Assembly: GCF_900090045.1 (NCBI RefSeq)
Contig: NW_021638321.1
Span: 62,001 to 126,000, forward strand
DNA from: Plasmodium malariae
Taxonomy: Eukaryota > Apicomplexa > Aconoidasida > Haemosporida > Plasmodiidae
Reading direction: 5' to 3'
DNA length: 64,000 nucleotides
The position numbers were made by a program, and so were the translations under genes. Positions 27,021 to 38,644 of this stretch are shown here, in pieces. Each line of letters begins with the position of its first letter. Within the stretch, counting starts at the first letter, position 1. The notes beneath the pieces are model-generated. The model was given only the letters and a program-made list of their open reading frames with translations, ran no database searches and was not told the DNA's origin.

Positions 27021-28065
27021 CTCAAAACTCTGAAATTTTTGCATACTTAAATTGATTTTTTACTCCAATTCCCTCATAGTTATACCTGTTAAAATATTTT
27101 AATTCACTATTTAATGGTATTTCTAGTAACATTTTTTTAATATTTTGTTCCTCTTTGGTAATAAAGTTTTTTTTAATTAATATACATAAAAGTAATTCCT
27201 AAATTAATTTCTATTAAAAAGCTAGAAAAAAGTATTCATTAAAAAAAATGAATTTTACAAATTTATTATAATAATTCGATTGTGAATAAAATTTTATATG
27301 ATCATTTGTAAAATAGTATATATCTCCATTATATTTTTATAATACATGAATTATTTATTTTCTTTCATTTCATATGAAAAAATTTTCTTTATATAATTTT
27401 GTATTTCTTGTAATATAAGCATATTACTTCAATTTTAATTTTTAGTTTAAATTACTTACGTTTCAAAATTTAAGTAAAAATATATTTTGTAACTATATCT
27501 ATATATCAGTGTTATACAATACGTTCACACTGCTCCAATAAATACAAAAAAACACATTAATTTTTAATACAAAACTAATTATATATTTATCTTAATTTAT
27601 ATATAAATAAACACTTTAGACCAGAATAAGATAAAAAATGGGGCACAACCAAGGTTCATTTAAAATATAAATTATTACAGGACTATGAAATTATATAATA
27701 TTTTCTACTGTACACTAATTTTAACTCCTATATATATATTCTATATAGTAATCTATTTTAATGAGTGAATATATATGTTAATAAATAATATTTAATTATT
27801 CTTAAACTACAATTTATAATAAAAAATAAAAATACCTGAAACTTTCAAATTCACAAAAAATTTAAGATCATAATTTCTTATTTATCGTAAAAAAATAATA
27901 TGATATACACATGTACATTTATAAAATTATTTCATTTATATCTATGTATAAAAAAAAAATATATGTCTAAAGATATAGTTGTTCACATTAATAATCCCCT
28001 TAGAGAAGAATGTACACTACTTATAATTCATTTTGTACATTCCTCAACTTAATTTTTTTATATTT
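27021..28065. other. AT-rich intergenic region between convergent pseudogenes
   Basis: No gene seen. It separates the 3' end of the plus-strand remnant from the 3' end of the minus-strand fam-l-like pseudogene. Confidence 0.5.
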
Positions 28066-28910
28066 TTAATTATTTATTAAGATCTTAATTATCGTTATTA
28101 TAATTATTATAACTAATAAAATCATAAGTATTCCAAAAAATATTGAACAAATAAAGTCTTCTACTGGAGTAGGATTAAGTTATGGAATAATGGTTAACAG
28201 TCCTACAAGAATTGTTTGTAGATTTCTCAAGTAACCTAATCCTTCTAATATAGGGCATCCTATTTTCAATTAGAAAAAAAAAAAAAAAAACAGCAACTCC
28301 AAATGCGTATCTTCTATGTGTTATATTTTTTAAATCTATATCATGAATTTTTCTATTTTATTCTTGAAAGACCTCATAATCATTTTCGTTAACTCATGTT
28401 TTTTCAAAACGGATATATTTTCTATCTAGCATTCCCTTATCGTTACCCGTAACTTGTGTATAGAATTTCTTCTTATTTAATGATTTATTAGGTTTTTCGC
28501 TTTTCTATATTCCCCCATTTTTATTATTACATATATCATTCTCTTCACATTCACTATGATTAGGTATATATTCTTTTAACACTACAATATTTGAACACTT
28601 ACCTTTTTTATAATCGGATAGGGATCTATACGTTCTATTTTTTAAATTGCTACCAAGATTATAGCTCTCATCGGAAAATCTGATAAACCTATTCTAAAAA
28701 AAGAAAAAAATTAAATATTTCATATATTATATAATGAATAATTCTATTATAAAAAGTTGTAATAATAAAAAAAAAATCAAAAACAAGATGTATACCGCAA
28801 ATATATCCTTATATAATATTATCATATAATATTCATAAATGACATAATCAAGTTAAAAGAATAATTGCATAAATTTTAATTAATAACATAGTTTTAAATT
28901 TTTTTTCCAT
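28066..28910 (-). pseudogene. fam-l-like pseudogene (multiple lesions)
   Basis: Exon 1 begins MEKKFKTMLLIKIYAIILL at 28910, then has TGA where relatives have Trp, and a second TGA. The splice donor that should follow codon 29 appears as AT rather than GT (28822-28823). Exon 2 starts at 28693 (NRFIRFSDES), with a canonical PEXEL RSLSD at residues 52-56. Fam-l-type sequence follows (LNKKKFYTQ, GMLDRKYIRFEK, IHDIDLK), broken by stops at a former Trp, after FEKT and after FQE. A long poly-T tract (plus-strand A near 28274-28291) carries a frame change. The remnants of both membrane segments are readable, ending ILINN at 28066. It pairs with the fam-m-like gene at 31527 exactly as 13371 pairs with 16695. 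Confidence 0.8.
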
Positions 28911-29249
28911 GATATACTTCTTTGATATTATTAATATATTTGTAAAAAAAAAAATTATTATTTCTTCTTAAATAATTAATGAAATGTACATTGCTGTAAT
29001 AAATTTTGTAATATATATATAAAGAAAAATATATTTATAAACGTATTATAAAATTTTAATTTTAATATTTTTAAAAAATACACTTTATTTAAAATAAAAT
29101 AATTTAAATTTATTCGTAATTATACTAAGTATATTATTAAATTATTTCATCGAGTGTACTAATTAAATAGTATTTTTACAAATCCTTTTCTTAATAAACT
29201 AAGGGAAAAAAATTTTATTCCATATTATTTTGAAATATTGAGTTCCCAT

Positions 29250-29298
29250 AAAATATACAACATATAGAATACATATATAGTAGGTTTATCTATTATTA
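29250..29298 (-). promoter_or_regulatory. Conserved upstream block of the fam-l-like pseudogene
   Basis: Minus-strand copy of the shared block (TAATAATAGATAAACC then TATATGTATTCTATATG), 340-388 bp upstream of 28910. It is the most diverged of the five clear copies, as expected next to a dead gene. Confidence 0.4.
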
Positions 29299-31526
29299 AA
29301 ATATTAATTACACATTTTATGGATGTTATTCTAATAACAATTAAATATTATAGACATTATATTTCACAAATTATTATTAAAAAAAAATATCAATTATTAT
29401 AACAATAAAATAATAAAAAAAATTAAATGAAGAAAAATATAATTTTATGTTTTTTAAAATATAACATATGATCCAATTACTCCTTGTATTAATATATTAT
29501 TTTTTTAGCGTATAATATATTTAAAAAATTAAATTTATTTTATCCTATCTAATATATGATTTAGTATCTATTTTAAAGTCAAATTAAGACTTCTGTTTTA
29601 TATTCGTACCATAATTTTTAAAAGTTGTAATCTTTGCGTTCAAGTGGTATTACATAATTTTAATGAAAATTATCTATAATCATGTACTAAATTTATTATT
29701 ATTTTTTTTTTTAACTATATATATTCATAAGTAACAATAATGTAATAAAAGAACGAAAAATAAAATACCTATTGCTATAATAGAACTGTTACGTATATCA
29801 ATGGATATATATTTTTTTTGAATGAAATAAAATATTTGAATATATTATATTAATCTGTAGAATTAACAAAAAATACAAAAATATTTGATCTTTTAATTAA
29901 AATGTATATTAGATATGTTTTCACTTTCCTAGAAACAACTACTTGTACATGATAATATCTTATTCCCTTTATCTTAAGTATACTTTTTACAAAGAAATAA
30001 TTATGAATGAGACATTATATTTATATAAAAATATTTTTTAAATGTGTATTTAAGTGTAATAACTAAAAAATATATTAATTTAATGTTTTTGCGTTCATTT
30101 ATATCTATATAAAATCAATTTTAATAAATAAAAATATTCGAAAAACCATTCCATAACCAAATTTCTGTATTAGATATATTGAATGAAACAAAGCGAACAA
30201 ATATATAATTTTGTACATACAAATTGTTAAAAATTATCTAAAAAATAATAACCATATTATTTATAAATTATCTATAAAAATATAATTGTTTTTTCTTATT
30301 TATTGTGTTTAATAAATTGTAATTATTTTGAAAATGTTATTAATTGTTTCTATAAAATACTTATATTTTCATATATATTTAAAATGTTTTCAAAATTTTA
30401 CACATTACATAATTATAGACAATTTTGAAAAATAGAATATATATAGAAATATTTAAATACATTTTAATCTATTTTTTCAAAAAAAAATAATATTAGATTC
30501 ATTACAGATAAAGACAATTTTTATTTTCATAGATATATAAAACACTTTAAGAGATATATAATCATTAAAAACAAAATAAAACAATTCCATAATATAATAC
30601 ATTTATCTGCAGTTAACTTAAACTAATTTCTTTTATTGTTTTGTAATAAAAAAAAATTAACAAAATATATATTCTATATATTTTCAATATAATATATATT
30701 TAAGTAGAATTTCCAAAATTATCTTTAATATCGCAGCCGAATACACTAATAATAAATTAAATTCTATTAGCTCTTCATTTAATATTAAACATTTATAATT
30801 TTAACTTAAAAAATAATTAAAAATAATCAATATTTAATATATATATTATTTAATTATATACATTTTTTTTTTCTTTTAAACCATCCCCAAACATCTTCAC
30901 CTTTTTCAAAAAGGGATTAACAAAAAATATATTCTATAAAATATATATCATAAAACATATTTTATACAATATATATTATATTTTTTCTAATTACAAATAT
31001 GTATATGTAAATCCAACAAAACAGATTCACATTCTTACATAAATTATAAAATATGACATATTTATAGTTAATATAAATCTAATAATACATTTTAATAATT
31101 ACTTCAATAAATAATAATTTTAGACTTCAGCTGTAGAAAAATACGAAGTATCACATATTATATTTATAAATTAACATACTATTTCAATATATGTATGTAA
31201 ATTATCCTATTATATATTAATTTTATCTCAGAAAAATTTATTTCTCATAAAAACCTACTTACATATAAAAAAATCGAAAATGAGACATTAAACATAGATA
31301 ACATATTAATGAACACATTTAAAAAACTCAAAACACTTATATTCACAAAAAAAATTAAGACATATTCTTTTACAGTTGAATATATGAATGGGTATATTTA
31401 TGTAAATTCACCTATAAAATTTATACTGTTTTGAGAATATTTATTAAGAATAACACAAAAGATAATATATATTAGTTCTTATTAGATATTTCTTTTTAAA
31501 AGGAATAATATCTCATACTATTCATT
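29299..31526. other. AT-rich intergenic region, no gene seen
   Basis: No supported gene. Sequence near 29470-29520 (an ATTACTCCTTG stretch then poly-T) resembles the DNA just upstream of the other exported-protein genes. Confidence 0.5.
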
Positions 31527-32509
31527 TTACCTTTTTCTGAACTTGATTTTTTCATATTTTTTAACTTTTTTATGATAATAAATAATCCCAAATATTAATG
31601 TGAAACCCAATATAACGAACGGTATGAAATATATTAGAATACCAAATAAATGCCATAATACGTGTTTTTCACTAATAGTACTCGATGCTGTAGTAAAAGC
31701 AGGTTTCCAAAACCAATCGAACGCTTTCAATATTCCTAAAAAACTTTCAGAGAACCATTAGCCAAGGTTTCTAAGTGGGTCCAAACCCCTAATGCAGTCC
31801 ATAACCCCCCCGTGTTCTCATTAATAAAACCCCATGATAAATCTACTAAGAATATGATTAAAAACAGTGCAAAAAATAATAAAGGTAAAGTAAAACGTAA
31901 TCTGTATTTTTTAAGCATTATTTTTTTGTACATCTTATCAGTAATTGTTCTGTTTTTTTTAAGAAAATTCTCATAATCGAGTTCCTTGAATATTTTTTTT
32001 TCCAAATGGGAATATTTTTTGGTTTCAAATGTACAAGATTTTTTATTCATATCTTTTTTACGACTTCTTGTTATACTTGGTGAACATCCATTTGTTTTAT
32101 TCATTTTGCTTTGTACTTCTTCCTCACTGTTACATATTTCTTTTTTGTTGGTCAAACCAATATTTGGCATCTCTTCTTTAGTAAATATAACCTTTGAATC
32201 GATATTATACTTATATCCTTCTAGTAATCGATAATTTCTTGTTTCTAATTCTTTCGTACAATTGCAATACTTATTCAATGGCATGTCAAACATGCCCTAA
32301 AAAAAAATGTAAATATTTTTTATTTAATAGTATAAATAATACAGAGGTAAAAAAAGGTATTAATACAGAAAAAAACCAAAAAATGTTATGATATCAAATA
32401 TCCTTAAATAATATTTTCATACAACATCACTGTTAAAATGAAGCACCCAAGATAATAGGACAATCTCAACAATATTAATAAGTAAGAGGGTCTTTGTTTT
32501 TTGTTCCAT
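31527..32509 (-). pseudogene. fam-m-like exported protein, single frameshift
   Basis: Exon 1 (32509-32423) encodes 29 residues starting MEQKTKTLLLI. The intron is 126 nt. Exon 2 starts at 32296 with GMFDMPLNKY, has RLLEG at the PEXEL position (52-56, no acidic fifth residue), then the fam-m signature TFETKKYSHLEKKIFKELDY and ENFLKKNRTITDKMYKK. The first membrane segment is RFTLPLLFFALFLIIFLVDL. The frame closes at 31736 after SLKVF. The next frame opens at once with LGILKAFDWFW and continues through a second membrane segment (FGILIYFIPFVILGFTLIFG) and a basic YHKKVKKYEKIKFRKR tail to 31527. A one-base deletion at about 31742-31748 explains it. Without the shift the protein would be about 285 residues. 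The lesion is either a recent inactivation or an assembly error. Confidence 0.8.
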
Positions 32510-32910
32510 GATACAGATATTTAATATTATAATATAATCAATAAAGAAGTTATTAATAATAGAATATACATCTAATGATAAAACGAAATATTTAAAATAA
32601 TAAAAAAAAATTTATTATTTCTGTATAAATATATAATAAAATATACATAACTATAATGTACGTTACATGTTATATAATCAAAATTAATTTTTAAAATTCA
32701 TTATGTAATATTTATATTAATTTTATTTAAAAAAAAAAATAACTTCTTTGAAATCATATAATTCGATTTAATACATATATATTTAAAATATATAATTTAA
32801 ATATTCAGTGTAGTGTTATAATGATATAATACTTTTATTAACCTTTTTCAGAATAAATTATGAAAAAAATATTCGAATACTTATTATATGTAAATATTAA
32901 GTTTATACAC

Positions 32911-32958
32911 TATGTAGAATGTAGAGAATATAAATATAATATATTCCTCTATATATTA
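32911..32958 (-). promoter_or_regulatory. Conserved upstream block of the fam-m-like gene
   Basis: Minus-strand sequence TAATATATAGAGGAATATAT followed by TATTCTCTACATTCTACAT, 402-449 bp upstream of 32509. It is nearly the consensus of all copies and the best single reference for the element. Confidence 0.55.
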
Positions 32959-34892
32959 TGAAAATAATTAATAATGCTAAAAATTATAAACAATTAATAA
33001 TTCTTATTATATAAATTTTTATTTAGAAAACGTTGATTTTTATTAATAAAATATCAATTATTATAATAATACAATAATCATAATAATATAAGAAAAAAAA
33101 CATATTAATTATATTAATTAGGACAAATGCATTAATTCCTCCTCAAGTAAATATACTTTTTTATAGTATATAATTTCTTTTTAAGATAGAAATTTATGGA
33201 ACTACTTAATCTATGTAGATATATATATTGTAAAAGCAAACAAGGTGTGATTTCTTATTTTTGCACCTTAATATTTGAAAATCACAATTTTTAATTACGT
33301 TTAAGTTATACCTTCCATATAAAAGAAATTTTTTTACATTCATATACATAGATTTTTAAATTTCTTTTTTAATATATATATTCCAAGGTGATATAAAAAT
33401 ATTAAAAAAAAAAAAAAAGTTTAAAGGTAAAGCAGATATATAATTGTTACATTAAATTTCATTAATTTAAAAATATATCAATTGAAGCAAATTTACTAAT
33501 TATATATATATGATATAATATGCTTAAATTGTGAAATAATAAAAATATATTCAACTAAAATATATTACTTAGTGATTATTCAATTCATAATATTAGAAAG
33601 AATAAATTACTTTTTATATATTCTTTTGAAAATACATAATCACAGAAACATATTTTACATGGTAACTGAAATGAATGAGTATAAATATATTATTCCCATA
33701 TATATCTCTCACATACTGTAACCATTAGAAATTTAATTATAAAAAAATATTCCAGTCAAAAGAACATTCACTTTATATTATTGATCTCCTTAAAAAATAC
33801 TATCTTTCCAATTGATAATTAAAACATAAAAAAAAAAAAAACAGATGAAACCAAAATATTATTTATAAATTAAAAAAAACAGAAAAAAAAAAATTACATA
33901 TATTAAAATTAATATATTTTGACTTTTTAATATGTATATTAGTTTCATTATAACGTTTATGAAGATTCTTAGGTTCTATTTTTTCGAACATTTTGAACAG
34001 CTCACATTTTTTCTCTTACCTAATGCTTATGTATATAATGTGCTTTAATCCATTATAAAAATTTATAATAATGTATACACAAAAATTGTAAAATATATTA
34101 TGAAAAATAAGTGCACTATATAATAAAATACTGCTAAATATGTACTTATAAATATTGTTATTTTTAGAAACATTTATTGATCCTATGTATTTTTTGATCT
34201 ATTTATTTTAAAAAACAATTAGTTATTCATCTAGATTATTTACATTCTCTAAATAAAGAGACCATATATAAAAATATTAATTTACAGGATAATATTTAAT
34301 TTTTCTTTTATTTTTTATGTATGACATACGTCTATTACGTTTATAATATAGCACTAAATCTTAAATGCTTTCCTTATTATGTCATTTATATGTTTAATTA
34401 TTAATATTTTAAAAATACAAATAAAAGAAAATAAATATAAAATAATATTAAATTTCAATTTCTAAAACTTTTTATCATATTTATAATAATTTATACATCG
34501 AAATCTACAAAAAATAATATATTCACTTAAATAACCAATTTTTATCAAATTTATTAATTATTTATATGGTTTCAAGTATTATTATCTTAAATATAACTAT
34601 TCTTTATTTTTTTTATAATGATAAAATGTTTGAAACTTTTCCCTTATTTACATATGCGATATATTTTATTTTATTTTTAATTCTATAAAATATCTACACT
34701 TCAATTAATATATATACTATTATTATATATATTGAAAGATATAAGTTAAAATGTAACCATATAAATAGATGTATTGTATAAAATTGAAATATATTTTGTA
34801 CTCAACTGTAAAACTTTAAAAATGATTAAGATTTTCTTAACAACAATATAAACAAGTTTAAAAGTGTAACTATCTTAAAATATGTTAATTAA
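32959..34892. other. AT-rich region, partly duplicated at 61.6-62.5 kb
   Basis: No gene seen to 34892. From about 33920 the DNA aligns with 61600 onward (for example TTATGAAAAATAAGTGCA near 34099 and 61778, and TTTTGTACTCAA near 34795 and 62491), so it is a diverged duplicate. Confidence 0.5.
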
Positions 34893-34900
34893 CAAAATGA
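33920..34900. repeat. Diverged duplication shared with 61.6-62.56 kb, copy 1
   Basis: Collinear stretches at an offset of about 27.7 kb include TTATGAAAAATAAGTGCA, a CATTTTTTGAT-like stretch near 34180 and 61872, AATTTCAATTT near 34451 and 62147, and TTTTGTACTCAA near 34795 and 62491. In both places the segment precedes a plus-strand gene remnant and follows a minus-strand exported-protein gene. Confidence 0.55.
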
Positions 34901-35087
34901 AACTACTAAATCTCAGTTATATTTTGCTTCAGTAAAATTCTTATTTAAGGGTCTATACTCACCAGTAGAAGGCTCTTTTGATTCTATTATATATGAATAT
35001 ATATTATTATTTGCAATAATTATATTAACATTTATTGCAATATATATTATACATTTTTTCTCTAGAATTATGAATTATTCTACGTAA
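34893..35087 (+). pseudogene. C-terminal remnant of a membrane protein, family unknown
   Basis: A 64-codon frame ending in TAA at 35085-35087, with no start codon in a plausible place. It begins QNETTKSQLYFASVKF, continues KGLYSPVEGSFDSIIYEY, has one strong membrane helix (ILLFAIIILTFIAIYII) and ends in a short tail (HFFSRIMNYST). The residue mix is protein-like and the helix plus short tail suits the end of a variant surface or exported protein. Upstream frames are full of stops, so the rest of the gene is gone or unrecognisable. I cannot assign it to PIR, STP1 or the fam-l/fam-m families. Confidence 0.4.
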
Positions 35088-38000
35088 AAATATTGATACT
35101 CTACCAGAAACACTCTTATATAAAGACAACGTTTCAATGTCATAGTAGTTTCGTATTTACAAATAAGTAATATTTTTTAATAGGAGTACATACTATATGA
35201 ACCTAGTCCTTTTCTTCAAAAACAAAAATATACACCTTTTTAAATATATATGAACACTGTAACTAACAACTCGTGGCTATTAAATGATTACCTCATTCAG
35301 GTGACAATTTATGTTATATAATATATAGTAATGTAAAAATTTTTAATATAAAAATATTTAATAATAATAATTTAGGTAAATATAGAACAAGTTATAGAGT
35401 AAGATAATTCGAGTGTATCCTTAAAAATATCAAAAAAAAATACTAGAATAATTTCGTTTAATAATAATATTGAAAATGTGATGGTATATTAGCGACATCA
35501 ACTCCAAAAAAAACAATAAAATTATTCCTAAAAATAATTAAAGAGGGTGAATAAAAATTATGAAATTAAAATACAAATATTTTATGCAAAATTATGAATT
35601 TTATTAATGCATAAAATCATAGAATATAAGAAAGAACTAGTTTTAATTGGATATCTATTATAGACAAGGTTTTACATTATAACAATAGAAAGGAAAAATA
35701 GCATTTCTTATAAATCTTCCGTCCTTATGATATATATGCATGAATATTTATGAAAAAAGATAAATTCATAATTAAATAATCGTAACTTGAACAATAGATA
35801 CAATGATTAATAGATTTATCTGTAAATAAGATAAAAATAAGAAATATTTAGAATACCTTATATTTTAATTTATGATGAAACAGAAACAAAAACATATGTA
35901 CTCTTATAAATGAATAATGAAAATGCAATCAATTACGGAGCTCTACATTTGAAATATCAGTGCTATAAACTTTAATTTACAAATAAAAAAAAAAATATAT
36001 ATATATATATAATATATAATAATAATAATAATATGTCATTTATTAGGATTAAAGAGTATTAAATAAAACATAATAATAATATTACATATTTTATACTATG
36101 ATAACATGGACAAATACAGTTTATTCCATTATTAGTAAATGCACTTGAAAAAAAAGTTCCTTGTACAGTATGTTGTGCGTCTACATTTATATACATAAAT
36201 AAAAAAATATACAAAATATTAATATATATTTAACATAGTATAAATTTTTATATTATATTATTTATTTATATTATTCTTTAATAATTTTTTCAATATTAAA
36301 ATACATCGATATATTAACTCCACTACAAAATATTTTGAACATTAACATTAAATTCTTATTGGTTTTTTATAATAATTTGTAGCATAGTAACAGCATTGTA
36401 CATTTTATTAAACTACTAAAAATTATGTTATATTATATTAAAGTCATTAAAGTATTCTAACTAGCGTTACTTTTATGCCTATTTAAATCCATACCCTTTT
36501 CTATGTATATATATATACATTTCAAATTATTTACACTTATTGATTTGAAAATTTTATATATTTAAAATATCTATTTCAATAATGTATATTATTTTTTAAA
36601 TATATAAATAAAATAATAATAGACTTATTAAAAAATACTCAATAATTTTTATTAATATTTATTTATTTTTTATTATTTTAAGTTAAATATCATAAAATAT
36701 TGCAGTAAGTTACAATAATTGTGATCAAATGTTAAAACAGACATATGAGAAATACATCAACAAAAATAAAAATATTTTCATAAATCTCTAAAACAGTAAA
36801 GAAAAAAAATATTATACATATATATTTACAAAAAATTATTAGGGAGTTCTTTCAAAATTTTTTCAAATATTTCAGAAAAAAATATTTTGCTTTATGTTGT
36901 CACATGATGATCCACTATTACAAGTTAATTATGTATTATGTTTACCGTATATGTCATATATTCAAATATAAATTTTGAATCTATAATATCTTAAATAATG
37001 ATAAATTATATTTATATTATTTTCTCCTATACTGTTATTAATTAATATATATTTAAATGCAATACGATAAAATACAAGGAATTAAAAGAAAAGGAAAGCT
37101 TAGAACAAAATATTTGTAAAAATCCAAAATTGAAAATAAAATATATATAAATAAAAATTAATTTACTTTTAATTTTTGTTTTATTTAAGTTTAATATAAT
37201 CGATTACATGATTATGTGAAATAACAATTTAAAAAAAATTATTACCAACTAACATATTTATATATTCTTTTTAATTCTTTTACCATTCTAAGTGTCTATG
37301 AACTTGTTTCATATAATGCATTAAAATTAAAAATAATATATTTAAATTACTACAGAATAAAATATGTTGTTGCAAATAAGTTTAAATTGTCCTGAAATTC
37401 TACTTACAAATTGAAGTAACAAAAAGGATTATAAAATAATAAATAAACCTTTTTATTTTTCATACTAAATATTTATCAATGTTAAAATGATATTTACTTA
37501 CATTTATCAAATTAAATAAAAAATAAATTAAATATATTTAATCTATTTATTCCAATATATATATTAATAATTACAGAATAATATTTATTATATTTCAATA
37601 CTTATTATATTATATAATGTAATATCTTATTTCATTCACATGTAGTTATAATGTTTTTATTTTATAGTGCAAGTAGATAATTTATTTAACTTATCTTTAA
37701 ACATATAGTATAACCTTTTTGCTATAAGTATAACTGAAAATTTTTTGTTCTAATAATGAGTATTTAAACATTTGTTCATTAATTAATATAGATAAATATA
37801 AATTTATTAAATAAAATTTAATTTATATTCTATTATTCACATCCAAAAGTGGCAAAAGACGTAAAATGTAAAAAATATATATGTACATTATACTATGTTA
37901 TTATAGAAATATTCTCTATTAGAATATGTATTAAAAATAATTAATTTTTAGGCAATTTATTTATATATATTTTTAAGTTTCATATGTATATGTCAGTTGT

Positions 38001-38644
38001 TTGTATTTTACACCAGCATAAAAATTATTAAGCATTACTTATATATTATTAATTCTGTTCTATAGGTAGGACGTATATAATATAAAAATGTACTAATAAA
38101 ATAGCTATATTACTATAATGCATATATCAAAAATAAATACCCAGATATCACATTAAAAAAAAAACATAGTATCAGCTCTATTAATAATTTACTATATAGA
38201 CTATTTATTTTCAGAAAAAAAGAAAAAAAAGACTATATATATATTACTCATAGACAGTTAATTCTATATTATTTATTAGTGTTACTTATATGTAATTGTT
38301 TATTTTTATCTATTCGAACGTTTTTTTATAAAGATAATATGAATTTTATATGCAGATATATAATTTACTGTACTGTATTATAAAAATATGATTAATATAT
38401 ACATTAAGTTAAAATGTATTTTTTTAATGTAAAAGAATATAACAATCATATAAAACAAATATTATTGTTTTCAGTTATATTATAGAGACCATATAAACTA
38501 TTATGTAAATGATAATTTAATTACCTCTTTTTATTAAGATATATTTATTTAAAATATCCTCATTGATAAATAAGATGATATAAATTTTTATTTTACGTTC
38601 AGATGTCTATTTACAACGAACTACAGTACTAATATATAGTTATT
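35088..38644. other. AT-rich 5' flank of STP1 copy 2
   Basis: No gene seen. It contains the microsatellite at 35994-36033 and, from about 36100, is collinear with 0.3-2.9 kb, the flank of the other STP1 gene. Confidence 0.55.
35994..36033. repeat. (AT)n-(TAA)n compound microsatellite
   Basis: About ten AT units followed by TAATAATAATAATA. It sits near the left edge of the second STP1-pir block, just before clear similarity to the first block begins. Confidence 0.75.

Larger units (their letters stand above)
28066..32958. repeat. fam-l/fam-m pair duplication, copy 2
   Basis: Second copy of the ordered fam-l-like plus fam-m-like pair (start codons 28910 and 32509, 3.6 kb apart) with their upstream blocks, matching 13371-18132 at offsets of about 14.7-14.8 kb. 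Confidence 0.6.

Noticed and set aside
31986..32391. Plus-strand open frames antisense to the fam-m-like gene
   Set aside because: They are explained by the coding strand opposite and have no start context or motif of their own.
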